A stretch of 64,000 nucleotides of DNA from Actinomadura sp. DC4 (GTDB lineage: Bacteria > Actinomycetota > Actinomycetes > Streptosporangiales > Streptosporangiaceae): contig NZ_JAUEQY010000041.1 in NCBI RefSeq assembly GCF_030406325.1, forward strand, positions 1 through 64,000, read 5' to 3'. The position numbers and the translations under genes are program-made. Shown here piece by piece: positions 31,825 to 41,500 of the stretch. The notes beneath the pieces were generated by a model that was not told the DNA's origin, searched no databases, and saw only the letters and a program-made list of their open reading frames with translations. Positions within the stretch are counted from its first letter, which is position 1. Each line of letters opens with the position of its first letter.

Positions 31825-33294
31825 ATGTCTGGTATCTCGGTTTCGATCGGCCGTACGAGGGCGGGTGACCTGTCCTCGACGCTGATCCTGGCGCTGGGCA
31901 CCTTCGTGGTCGGGGCGGACGCCTTTGTGATCGCCGGGTTCCTGCCGTCCGTGGCGGACGCGCTACACGTGTCCACGGCCGACGGCCGGCAGTCGATCAC
32001 CCTGTTCGTCGTGGCGTACGCGGTCCTGGCTCCGGTACTCGCCATGACGACCGCGCACGTGCCGCGGCGGGTACTGATGATCAGTGCGCTGCTCGTGCTC
32101 GGCGTGGCCAACCTGGTCTCGGCGCTGGCGCCGACGCTCCCCGTGCTGATCGCCGGGCGGATGCTCGCCGCGGCGGGCGCCGCCGCGTACACGCCGATCG
32201 CCGCCGCCGTGTTCACCTCGCTCGTACGTCCCCGGTGCCGGGTCCCGGCGCTGTTCGGCCTCCTCGGCGGCATGGCCGCCGCGACGACGATGGGGCTGGC
32301 GCTCGGCGAGTTCGCCGGCCGCTGGCTGGGGTGGCGCGCCGCGCTGGGGGCGGTCGCACTGGTCTGCCTGGTGGCCGGGGTCGGAGTACTCCTGACCCTG
32401 CCCTGGCTGCCCGGACGGCCGCGCCCCGGCACACCGACGCACCGGCTCGGCACGTACGCCCTGCTCTCGATCACCGTGCTCGGCATCGTCGTCGGCTACG
32501 GCGCGTACGCCTATGTCATCCCGGCGCTCGCCGCGATCGGCATCCCGGACGCGACCGCCGTGCTGGTCCTGTTCGTGTACGGGCTGGGCGCGATGTTCGT
32601 CAACGCGGTGACCGGCCTCCGGCCGGCCGTCGAGGAACGGCGCCGCATCGCGCGTGAACTGCACGACTCGCTCACTCACGACATCTCGCTCATCAAGGTG
32701 CAGGCCGGGATCGCCGTCCACCTCGCCCGCCAGCGCGGCGAGCCGGTGCCGGCCAGCCTGCTGGCCATCCAGGAGGCGAGCACCGACGCGATGCGCGAGC
32801 TGCGCGCGACCCTCGGCACGCTCCGCGACCAGGACGACGAACCGTCCCCGAGCGGCCTCGACCGGCTCGGTGACCTCGTCGACCGGGCCCGTTCGGCGGG
32901 TCTGCCCGCCGCCCTGACGATCAGCGGCGAACGCCCGGCGCTGCCCGCCGAGGTCGAGCGCACGGCGTACCGGATCATCCAGGAGGCCCTGACCAACACC
33001 GCCCGGCACGCCGGGAACGCCTCCGCGCTGGTGCAGATCTCCTACCGCCCCGACACGCTGAGCGTACGGATCGACGACGACGGCCGGGCGACGCCCGACG
33101 CGCCGCCGGAGCCGGGCATCGGGCTGACCGGCATGCGCGAACGGGTCACCGCCCTGGGCGGACGGCTGCACGCCGGCCCGCGCTGCGAGGGCGGTTTCAC
33201 CGTGCAGGCCGAACTCCCGCTGCGCACGCGCCACTCCGGCGTCCCGCACCGGTCCCGGCCCGCGCTCGTCCAGCTGTCCGGCCGGCTCGGCTGA
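31825..33294 (+). CDS. MFS transporter (8 helices) fused to a NarL-type histidine kinase
   Basis: 489 residues, ATG 31825 after GAGGAG. Residues 15-265 form eight membrane helices of an MFS drug-exporter type (FVVGADAFVIAGFLPSVADA; AGRMLAAAGAAAYTPIAAAV). The chain then passes at about residue 268 into a HisKA_3 domain with His280 (RRRIARELHDSLTHDISL), Asn391 in EALTNTARHAG and GIGLTGMRERV near 431. The last four MFS helices and the kinase's own sensor are missing. No response regulator adjoins it. Looks like an in-frame deletion fusion; whether it still transports or signals is unknown. Confidence 0.88.
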   Translation: MSGISVSIGRTRAGDLSSTLILALGTFVVGADAFVIAGFLPSVADALHVSTADGRQSITLFVVAYAVLAPVLAMTTAHVPRRVLMISALLVLGVANLVSALAPTLPVLIAGRMLAAAGAAAYTPIAAAVFTSLVRPRCRVPALFGLLGGMAAATTMGLALGEFAGRWLGWRAALGAVALVCLVAGVGVLLTLPWLPGRPRPGTPTHRLGTYALLSITVLGIVVGYGAYAYVIPALAAIGIPDATAVLVLFVYGLGAMFVNAVTGLRPAVEERRRIARELHDSLTHDISLIKVQAGIAVHLARQRGEPVPASLLAIQEASTDAMRELRATLGTLRDQDDEPSPSGLDRLGDLVDRARSAGLPAALTISGERPALPAEVERTAYRIIQEALTNTARHAGNASALVQISYRPDTLSVRIDDDGRATPDAPPEPGIGLTGMRERVTALGGRLHAGPRCEGGFTVQAELPLRTRHSGVPHRSRPALVQLSGRLG

Positions 33295-33325
33295 ACGGTC
33301 AGGCGACACCGTTAACCTGGATCAG

Positions 33326-34048
33326 GTGATGGTCGAGGCGTTCGGCGAGCCGACCGGTCAGGGCTGGCCCCAGGCCGGTGAGCTGCTGATCGCCCTCGCG
33401 CTGTCCGCCGTGATCGGGCTCGAACGCGAGTTCCGGCAGAAGAGTGCGGGGCTGCGCACGCACACGATCGTCGGCTTCGCCGCCGCGTTGATCATGCTGG
33501 TGTCCAAATACGGTTTCACGGACGTGCTCGGGGACCATGTGGTCATCGACCCGTCCCGGGTCGCGGCGCAGATCGTCTCCGGCATCGGCTTCATCGGCGG
33601 TGGCCTGATCTTCGTACGCCGCGACGCCGTCCGCGGGCTGACGACGGCCGCGGCGGTCTGGCTGACCGCGGCCGTGGGCATGGCCGCCGGCGCCGGGCTC
33701 TGGCGGCTCGCGCTGCTGGTGACCGCCGGTTACTTCCTCGTGGTGTTCGGGCTGACACCGCTCGCCGCCCGGCTGCCCCGCTCGAAGTACACCCCGTCGC
33801 GGCTGCGGCTGACCTACCTCGACGGCCAGGGCGTGCTGCGCCAGATCCTGGTCCGCTGCACCGACCGCAGGTTCAACGTCGCCGAGCTGTCGGTCGACCA
33901 GCACGACGCCGACGCCGACCGGCACGCGGTCTCGGTATGGCTCACCGTGCAGGGCAGAAACTCGATCAGCGAGCTGACCGCGGCGCTCGCCGAGATAAAG
34001 GGCGTCCTGACCGTCGCCGGCGACGACTCCAACGTCCCACAGCCCTAG
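33326..34048 (+). CDS. MgtC/SapB-family membrane protein
   Basis: 240 residues. The N-terminal 150 residues carry about five helices with the MgtC signature: LLIALALSAVIGLEREFRQK, GLRTHTIVGFAAALIM and SGIGFIGGGLIF. The C-terminal about 80 residues form an ACT-like domain (RFNVAELSVDQHD, AALAEIKGVLTV). Known members affect ATP synthase, Mg or acid adaptation. Start is GTG 33326 or the ATG immediately after. It follows the fusion gene by 31 bp and may share its transcript. Confidence 0.9.
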   Translation: MMVEAFGEPTGQGWPQAGELLIALALSAVIGLEREFRQKSAGLRTHTIVGFAAALIMLVSKYGFTDVLGDHVVIDPSRVAAQIVSGIGFIGGGLIFVRRDAVRGLTTAAAVWLTAAVGMAAGAGLWRLALLVTAGYFLVVFGLTPLAARLPRSKYTPSRLRLTYLDGQGVLRQILVRCTDRRFNVAELSVDQHDADADRHAVSVWLTVQGRNSISELTAALAEIKGVLTVAGDDSNVPQP

Positions 34049-34116
34049 GTGTACTCACCTGGAGGTCCACTTCTTCGGCCACGTCGGTGTCTGCGGCACA
34101 GCCCTGGCGAGCTGAC

Positions 34117-36432
34117 TCAGCCGCCCGCCGTCTGGGTCGCCTGGCCCGGTACGCCGATGGGGCCCAGGCAGTGCGCCGGCCACTCCGACGAGGCGGCGCC
34201 CGGGCTCGCGCCCTCCAGCGCCTCCTCCAGGCGGGTCAGCGCGAGCCGGCCGCCGGGCGCGGCGTCACCGGGGCTCCCCTCCGGGAAGGCCGTCGCCGCG
34301 AGCTCACGGAGCAGCACCAGATCCGGGGTGTCCGCGTCGCCCGGCCGTACGTCGAGCACCGCGAACCGCGTGCCCGGGCCGAACACCACGTCGCCGCGCC
34401 TCGCCACCGGCTCCGCCTTGTCGTCGGCCTCGGGATCGAACAGCGCGGCGACACGGCGCGCGGTGTCGGACCAGATGACGTACACGGTCGCGGTCGGCGG
34501 CCAGTCTCCGGCGAGCGGCAGGCCGCCGACCGGGCCCGGCTCGGTCAGGACGGAGCCGACCAGGTCGGAGCGTACGGGCGCGTCGACGCCGTGCAGCACC
34601 GCGCCGCGGTACGTCGGCAGCCGCCCCAGTCCCGAGGCGAGGCAGGAGAGGTACGCCTCGAGCGCCGCGCCGCCCGCGCGGATCGCCGCCGGGCCGAACT
34701 GACCGTCCGTCCGTGAGGTGAGGTACAGCCGGACCGCGACCAGGTCCACCGCCGCGGCGGCGCGCTCGGTCGCCGCGATCGCGGGCAGCCGGGAGAACGT
34801 ACGCCGGACCGGTGCCGCGTGGGAGTCCCAGCCGAGGCCGACCATCGCGCGGAAGGCGTCGCGTTCCTCGTCGGTGCTGCGCCGGCCGGGCGTCACCGTC
34901 ACGGCGGCCACCGCCGGGATCGCCGCGGCCGCCCGTGCGTCCGGAGCGGGCGCGGGCGCGGCGGAGGCCGCAGGCGCCGGCGACGCGGCCACCGTACGTA
35001 CCGGGGCGGCGGTCCCCTCGGCGGACCGCGACGGCGACGGCGACTGGACCGGTTCGACACCCGCCCCGTAGCGGGCCGCCAGCTTGCGAACCGCCTCCTC
35101 GCCCTCCGCCGTCATCGTCCCGTGCACCGCGAGGTGCGGGCGCGCGCGAGAACCCGGCAGCACGGCGCCCAGCAGGTCATCGAGCAGCGGCCACACCTGG
35201 TCGTTCAGCGTGTGGTCGGGGGCCCCGACGTCGACACGTATGACGCCGGCCGCCACCGGCCATGCGGCGGTGAGCCGGTCGGGGAAGTGTTCGGGGTCGG
35301 CGTCGGCCGGATAGGCCCACAGCCCGGCCCGGGTCACCGCGATCCGCCAGGCGTCGCCGAGCCGCAGCACCCCGCGCTCCGCGTCGACGATCCGCATCCC
35401 GTCCGCCGGCGGGCTCCAGTCCAGGGGGCGGAGGGGCGGCGTGACGCCGTCGCGGTCCGCCGGCCGGCAGAGCACGGAGGCCGCGAACGGGGACCAGGTC
35501 GGGCGGCCCGCCTCGTCCATCAACATCACCTGCTGTCCGGCCGGGCCGTGCGAGGGCCCGGACAGGTCCACCGGCGGCCCGGTCAGCACCTCCACGTCGA
35601 TCCCGAGGTCGCGCGCCACCGCCTGGCCGAGCGGCAGCAGGTCGCCGTCACCGGCCGGCACGAGCCGCAGCGGGTGCCGCTGCCAGTCGGGCTTGGACAC
35701 CGGGCCGGACAGTACGCTGATCAGGTCGAACGCGGTGACCTTGCCGTCGACGAGAACGGACGGCCGGTCACCCGCGGCGGGGATCGCGTACGCCAGGTCG
35801 CCCGGGGTCGGGGCCGGCGTGCCTTGCCGCTGGATGAGCATCCCGGCCGGCACCGCGGTGAGGACCGGTCCGTTCGGGGAGATCGCCACGTCCGCGAGCG
35901 CACCGCGCCAAACCGGCGCCGGCCACCGGAGTCCGAGCGGCGTTGGCTCGGTGTCCGGGGCGAAGGACCACCACTGCGACTCTCCCTCGCCCTTGGCCGC
36001 GTGGGTGAACATGGTGCCGCCGGGCACCAGGACCACGTCGCCCGCCGGAGCCACGACGGTCAGCTCCCAGGAGTCGGCGATCCGGCGGGCCAGGGCGGCC
36101 CGGTCCGGACGGTCGCGCCCGGCGTCGGACATCGCCAGCACGACCGGCCGCGACCTGCCGCGTACCTGAGTCAGGACCTCGCCGAGCCGCGGCCACATCG
36201 CGTTCGCCCGGTCGTCGGGCACGGCGACCACGACGACGGCGACGTCATCGTCGGGCGCGAACGCACCGATCAGCTCGATCTGTTCGTCGGGGCGCTCGTC
36301 CGCCGGTCTGAGCAGGAAGCATCCGCCGATCTCCTCGACCGTCACCCCGGCGGACTCGGAGGCCTGAGCGCCGGACCCCGATGTCGCGGATGCGGACTCG
36401 GCGCCGGCCGACCGACGCGCGGACCTGCTCAT
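34117..36432 (-). CDS. 771-aa protein of the giant-toxin locus, ART-like C-terminal region
   Basis: ATG 36432 follows GAGGGGAG. Residues about 30-470 are built of repeated alpha/beta segments (VAVVVVAVPDDRANAMWPRL, DVVLVPGGTMFTH) similar in style to the VALWLPG and VLVIGTAENG segment of the giant gene. A Pro/Ala linker (about 480-540) follows, then a C-terminal domain (560-771) whose TYRGAVLHGV, VYVIWSD and VVFGPGTRFAVLDVRPG segments recall an ADP-ribosyltransferase fold without a clear ExE. No signal or membrane segment. Possibly a catalytically dead companion or regulator of the giant protein; function not established. Confidence 0.72.
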   Translation of the reverse strand: MSRSARRSAGAESASATSGSGAQASESAGVTVEEIGGCFLLRPADERPDEQIELIGAFAPDDDVAVVVVAVPDDRANAMWPRLGEVLTQVRGRSRPVVLAMSDAGRDRPDRAALARRIADSWELTVVAPAGDVVLVPGGTMFTHAAKGEGESQWWSFAPDTEPTPLGLRWPAPVWRGALADVAISPNGPVLTAVPAGMLIQRQGTPAPTPGDLAYAIPAAGDRPSVLVDGKVTAFDLISVLSGPVSKPDWQRHPLRLVPAGDGDLLPLGQAVARDLGIDVEVLTGPPVDLSGPSHGPAGQQVMLMDEAGRPTWSPFAASVLCRPADRDGVTPPLRPLDWSPPADGMRIVDAERGVLRLGDAWRIAVTRAGLWAYPADADPEHFPDRLTAAWPVAAGVIRVDVGAPDHTLNDQVWPLLDDLLGAVLPGSRARPHLAVHGTMTAEGEEAVRKLAARYGAGVEPVQSPSPSRSAEGTAAPVRTVAASPAPAASAAPAPAPDARAAAAIPAVAAVTVTPGRRSTDEERDAFRAMVGLGWDSHAAPVRRTFSRLPAIAATERAAAAVDLVAVRLYLTSRTDGQFGPAAIRAGGAALEAYLSCLASGLGRLPTYRGAVLHGVDAPVRSDLVGSVLTEPGPVGGLPLAGDWPPTATVYVIWSDTARRVAALFDPEADDKAEPVARRGDVVFGPGTRFAVLDVRPGDADTPDLVLLRELAATAFPEGSPGDAAPGGRLALTRLEEALEGASPGAASSEWPAHCLGPIGVPGQATQTAGG

Positions 36433-36573
36433 CGTCGAACTCCCCTCACGACACCGCGCGCTCCACCGGGCCAGGCCGGCCCGGGCCGCTCGATGCTCGT
36501 CACGTTGGTGCCTAGCGTAGAACCGGCCACTGGCCGTTTGTAACTGGTACGGCACGGCTTGTCGCGTGGTTCA

Positions 36574-37356
36574 TCAGCCGGTGCCGGTACTCCACAGCGA
36601 GGTGCTCCCGTAGGCGATCCGCATCGCGCCGTCGGCGCCGAGGACGAGGGTCGCGCCGTCGTGACCCTCCGTACGGCTGCTCCACAGCGTCTGGTCGCCC
36701 TGGTACACCACGAAGTTGCCGTCGGCCTGGAAGACCGCGCGTGCGCCCGGCGCGTGCGTGCCGGACGACCAGGTCGTACGGCCGTGCTCGTCGCGGAGCA
36801 CGAGGTCGCCGTCGGTCCGCAGGCTCAGGCTGAGCCGGTTCGAGCGCACGCTGCCGCCGGGATTCAGCACGTACGTGGCGTGCACCACGAGGCTCCGCCA
36901 GTGGTGCGCCGCGGCGCTCCGGCCGGTGGCCGTGGCGTGCGGCCGGGCCGAATGTGCCGGGGTCAGCGTCACGCGGGCGCTCGCCGCGACCTCTGACGGC
37001 CGTACGTCCGTCGACGGCGCGGGCGGCGCCGCCCGGTGTTGCGCGGCCGGGCTCCCCGGGTCGCCCGCCGTGGGCGTGCCCGACATGCGGGCGGTGCCGA
37101 CCTTGGCGATCGCGACCGCCGAGGCCACCGCCACCAGCGCGATGGCGCACACGCCGCCGAGGAGCGCGAGACGCCCCCGGAGGACGGCCACGCCGGAACG
37201 CCGGTGCCGGGGCCCGTCCGGAGCGGGCGCGTCGTCCGGCACCGGAAGGGCGGCCACGGTCGGCGAGAGCTGGTCGGCGCCGGGGGCGACGCCGACCCGC
37301 GGCAGCAGCACACCGTGCCTGATCCGCGGCTCCATGCCGTCGGACGAGCTCACCAT
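36574..37356 (-). CDS. single-pass membrane protein with bulb-type mannose-binding lectin domain
   Basis: 260 residues, ATG 37356 after GGAAGGGAGG. Cytosolic head about 1-62, one membrane helix (LALLGGVCAIALVAVASAVA, about 63-84), Pro/Ala/Ser linker, then a B-lectin beta-prism domain (about 165-260) with repeated DGDLVLRD, ADGNFVVYQG and ADGAMRIAYG signatures (QxDxNxVxY-type sites). The domain lies outside the cell and probably binds mannose-like sugars. It sits in the same strand cluster as the ricin-lectin and giant genes. Confidence 0.88.
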   Translation of the reverse strand: MVSSSDGMEPRIRHGVLLPRVGVAPGADQLSPTVAALPVPDDAPAPDGPRHRRSGVAVLRGRLALLGGVCAIALVAVASAVAIAKVGTARMSGTPTAGDPGSPAAQHRAAPPAPSTDVRPSEVAASARVTLTPAHSARPHATATGRSAAAHHWRSLVVHATYVLNPGGSVRSNRLSLSLRTDGDLVLRDEHGRTTWSSGTHAPGARAVFQADGNFVVYQGDQTLWSSRTEGHDGATLVLGADGAMRIAYGSTSLWSTGTG

Positions 37357-37398
37357 CGGCCTCCCTTCCGTCACATCCGCGGCGCCGACGCCGGGGCG

Positions 37399-38382
37399 TC
37401 AGACGGCGCTCCACTTCTGGTTCGAGGTGCCCCCGCACTGCCAGAGCTGCAGGGGCGTGCCGTTGCCCGTCCTCTTGTCCTTGACGTCCACGCACTTGTC
37501 CGCGCCGGTGTTGACCAGGTCACCGGCGCCGTTGAGGTCGAAGTGCTGGGCCGGGCCGCCGTGGCAGCGGGCGAGCTGGATCGTCGTGCCGTCGTCGGAG
37601 GACCCCCAGGCGACGTCCATGCACATGCCCATCGAGCGCACCGTGCCATCGGACTTGAAGGACCACTTCTGCCAGGACGCGCCGCCGCAGTCGTAGATCT
37701 GCAGCGGAGAGCCGTCCTTGGCCTTGTGGGCGCTCACACTGATGCACCGGCCCGAGGCGCGGCTGGAGATGGAGCGCGTCGAGGCGACGGACGCGCTCCC
37801 CGCCGAGCCGCCCGAACCCCCCGAAGAGCCGCCGGACGAACCTCCCGACGAACCCTGGCCGGAGGACGAACCCCCGTGCGACTGCTTGGCCGACCCCTTG
37901 GACTTCGTCGCGTGGGAGCCGTCCTTGCCGGGCTTGCCGCTGCCTGAGGGCGAGGGTGAGGGACTCCCTGTCATCGGCGGCGAGAGCGAGGGCGCGGCAC
38001 CGGGCCAGTTCGGCGGGGGCGCGCCGGGATTGCGCCCGCCCTGTGTGGAGTTGGCCGCGGACCTGGAGGGATGGCCGGACCGCCCCGGCGCGGACACCAG
38101 CAGGAGGGGTACGGCGATGAGCGCGGCCGCCGCCGTCACGCCGACGAGGACGACCCTCGTCCGGGGACCGGAACGGCGCGTACGGACCGGTGCCGCCGTC
38201 GAGGCGGCCGGCGGCAGGGGCGCTGCGGACACGAGCGGCGCGAGCGTACTCGAGGACGAAACCGCACTCGAGGACGGGACCTCATCGGGCGAGAACAGCT
38301 CCACGGCGGGAACCGCGGTCACCCGGGGCAGCACCACGCTGGACCGGATCACCGGCCCGGTGGCACGCGCGGTCTTTGTCAT
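37399..38382 (-). CDS. single-pass membrane protein with ricin-type beta-trefoil lectin domain
   Basis: 327 residues, ATG 38382 after GGGAGGAG. Cytosolic head about 1-75, membrane helix (VVLVGVTAAAALIAVPLLLV), a long Pro/Ser/Gly linker (GSSGGSSGGSSGGSGGSAG), then a C-terminal R-type lectin (about 205-327) with three QxW-type lobes (SWQKWSF, PAQHFDL, SNQKWSAV) and paired Cys. Topology matches the bulb-lectin protein 42 bp downstream, suggesting one operon of surface glycan-binding proteins. Confidence 0.88.
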   Translation of the reverse strand: MTKTARATGPVIRSSVVLPRVTAVPAVELFSPDEVPSSSAVSSSSTLAPLVSAAPLPPAASTAAPVRTRRSGPRTRVVLVGVTAAAALIAVPLLLVSAPGRSGHPSRSAANSTQGGRNPGAPPPNWPGAAPSLSPPMTGSPSPSPSGSGKPGKDGSHATKSKGSAKQSHGGSSSGQGSSGGSSGGSSGGSGGSAGSASVASTRSISSRASGRCISVSAHKAKDGSPLQIYDCGGASWQKWSFKSDGTVRSMGMCMDVAWGSSDDGTTIQLARCHGGPAQHFDLNGAGDLVNTGADKCVDVKDKRTGNGTPLQLWQCGGTSNQKWSAV

Positions 38383-38499
38383 CGGTGTTCTCCTCCCGCC
38401 ACTGGCGGACGGCCACGGACGTCCGCGGACCGACCGCCCGGTCCTCCGCCGTCCCTCATCATCAGGCCGCAAGCGCGCTGGCAGCCAATTTCACCCCTA

Positions 38500-38528
38500 T
38501 AGCGCGCTATTTCTATGCATTCTGTCAA
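38500..38528 (-). promoter_or_regulatory. candidate promoter for the lectin gene pair
   Basis: On the minus strand TTGACA (38528-38523) lies 15 bp beyond the giant gene stop, with TATAGG-like bases about 20 bp downstream; spacing is longer than ideal. It would let the lectin genes be expressed apart from the giant gene. Confidence 0.35.
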
Positions 38529-38542
38529 ATGAGCACCTGATT

Positions 38543-41500
38543 CTAGGCCCCGTTCGTGGGTGGATCCGCGTCGCCGAGGCTGTCATCCGCGGCGGATCCG
38601 AAGTCAGGGTCGAAGTCAGGGTTGAGAATGTACTCACCGGTGGGCGAGCCGTTCTCCAGCGCCTGCACTCCGCGGATGAACCGTACGTCGATGCCTCCGG
38701 GGAAGACGACCTCGTCCTGGTCGGGGAAGGGCGAGGCGATGTCGAGGGTCGCGTTGACGTCGATCCCGCCGGGCAGCACGACGTCGTAGCGATACCGGTA
38801 CCTGCGATGCAGTACGTGCGCCGTGCCCGGATCGTTCAACGCCGAGTCCCGTACGTAGTGCACGTTCCTCGACGTGCTCACATAGCCGGTGTCGGCGGGG
38901 TTGCCGTAGACGTGCTCGATGAGGTGGCCCAGCCGGTCGCCCTTGGGCCGCAGCCCGTCGCGGAAGACCTCCGCCGGCGCCTTCTCGCTGAACTTGTGCA
39001 GCGGTGCGCCGCCCCCGTCCGCGCGCCACTTCATCGCGTGCGGCAGGCCGGAGCCGAGGATCACCGGCGACGCCGCCGTCACGGACGGGTCGACCGCCGG
39101 GCCGTCGGTGACCGGATGCGGACTCGGCACGCTGACCGGGGCGCCGGACTCGTCCCCCCGTACGTCCGTCTTCGGGCGCGACGAGGCCACCACGCCGGTG
39201 CGTCCCGGCAGGTACCAGTTCCAGGCGGGGCCCTCGCTGTACAGCCGGCCCTCGGGGTCGCTGACCCGCCCGGCCCTGGGCGGCCCGGCGTCGTACTGCC
39301 CGCGCAGCCCGCCCAGCGCCGGGCTCTCCGCGACGAAGACGCGAACCTCCGGGTCCTCGGCACCCTGCCCCCAGACCGTCCACGACGCGTTCGAGGTCAC
39401 CGCCGGGAACTCCGCGAGTGTGGCGGCGTACTCGGCGTCGAAGGCGTCCTCCGAGGAGTATGTGACCGGAGCCTGAGCCGGCGTGCCGGACAGCGCCTGG
39501 TAGATGCTCCGCGCGAGGCTGCCCGACGCGGCGACGACGAGCGGCAGCCCGACCACCGGGCCCTCCCCGTCGGGCACCAGGTAGACGTTCGTCCCGTCGG
39601 CCACCATCGTGTGCTGGACGAGCGTGCCCTCGTCCAGGGTCTCGCGCAGCGTCTCCCAGCCGTCGGCCTTCTCGAGCCGGCCGTCGTGGCCGCGCAGGTA
39701 CGTGCCGGTGGGCATGTGCACGAAGTCGGCACCGTGCCGTGCCCAACCGTCCGGCGACAGCACCTCCTCGTCGGAGATCTTGATCCAGCCGGTTTCGCTG
39801 ACCTCGTAACGCTGCGTCCCGTTCTGGCCCTCGGCGGCGCGTACGAGCGTGTGCCAGTTCTCGGTGCCCTTCCCCTTGCCGGCCGTCGGCCTGGGCGGCT
39901 GCATCGGGCGGATGCCGCCGGGGCCGGGCTCCATGGAGTCCGTACGGCCGGTCAGCGCCGGGTTCTGCGCGCCGCCGCGTCGTACCGTCACCCGTCCGGT
40001 GAGGATCACCTCGGCGATACGCGGCGCCACGACCGGGATCGCGTCGTTCTTCAGCCAGCCCGGCAGGGAGCCGTACGCCGCGAGCACCTCCTGGTGGTCC
40101 ACGACCCTGACGTTCGGCCGCGTCATCATGGCGAGCGCCGCGTTGACGTGGATCGTCAGGGCGTTCGTCCACGGCACGGACAGCGGCACCGCCTGCGCCA
40201 TGGTCGACGTGCTCGGCAGGGGCCGGACGCCCGGCGTCTCGAGCACACGCACGCGGTCGGTGCTGGAGCCGACCCACACCTGCACCCGGCGCTTCTGCTC
40301 GCCCGAGTCTCCCGGGGTCGGCCGGAACGGATAGCGGGACCGGCTGCTCTTCCCGCGTGAGGTCACGGAGTACTTGACGGCGCTCTCCGGGACCCCGCGG
40401 CGGCGCAGCTCCTCCTTCACCAGCGGGCTCAGCTCGTCCAGGACCGCCTCGGCCCGGTCGAGGCCCGTCTCGCGGGCGTTGGACCGGACCCCGCCGTTGC
40501 CGCCGCCGTTGAGGTGGACGAGGAGGATCCCGGCCCCCGCCGCGAACCGCCGGGCGGCCGCCCGGCCGACGAAGGTCGCGAAGTCCTCGAGCGCGGCCGA
40601 CTGGCCGGACTCGCGCGCCTCGTGCTCGCCCTGCGGGAACCGCACCTCGACGCCCTTGCCCGTCTTCAGCTCACGGAGGATGCCCGACTCCCGGTCCGCG
40701 TCGCGTGCGGCCCCTTCGAGCCGATCGTAGTCCTCGGCCACCGCGTCGAGGCCCCGGTGCTTCGACGGGCCGAAGAAACGGACCTCCAGGACGGCCAGCG
40801 GGTCCGCCCGCCGCCGGCCGAAGTTGTCGTCCATCTTCTCCAGCTCGGTGCCGACGCCGAGCGACTCCCACTGGCCGATCTTCGGGCGGCCGGGGCCGAG
40901 CGGGAGCAGGGCGTTGTCGAGGTACTGGCCGATCGTGTGCTGCGGCCCGTCGGCGTTGGCGGCGCGGTCCCAGTAGCTCCAGTGGGCGGCGAGCAGGTCA
41001 TCGGAGTGTGACACTCCCGCGTGCCGCAGGCTGGACCGGTTGTCGGTGCGGTAGCGGTCCTGGAAGCTCGCGCCGATCCACTCCGCCTCGTTCTCCAGGA
41101 ACCGGCGCACCGGCCGCGGCAGCGACTCGCGCATCGCCGCCAGGCCGACGCGCGAGGCGAACAGCGTGTTGTTCTTCGCCAGCCCCGACCCGTCGGTGAT
41201 CCATTCGAGCTGCGACGCGACCTGGGTGTACACGAGCGTGGCGTAGTTGCGGATGCTCGCGACGTCGGCGTCGTTGGCGTCGAGCCGGTCCAGCCGGTCG
41301 CGCAGGCCCCGGCCGGTCTCCACGTGGGCGAACCGCGCGGCGATCGCGTCCCCGAAGTCCAGTGCGCTCTCTCCGTGCCGGATCGCCGACCAGTCCGGGT
41401 CGGAGCGGCTGCCCCGGCTCACCGCCCGCAGGAGCTCCCGGATCCCGCTCATCGGCACGCCGACCGTGAACTGGGTGTAGGTCCGGTTCGGGTCGAAGTC

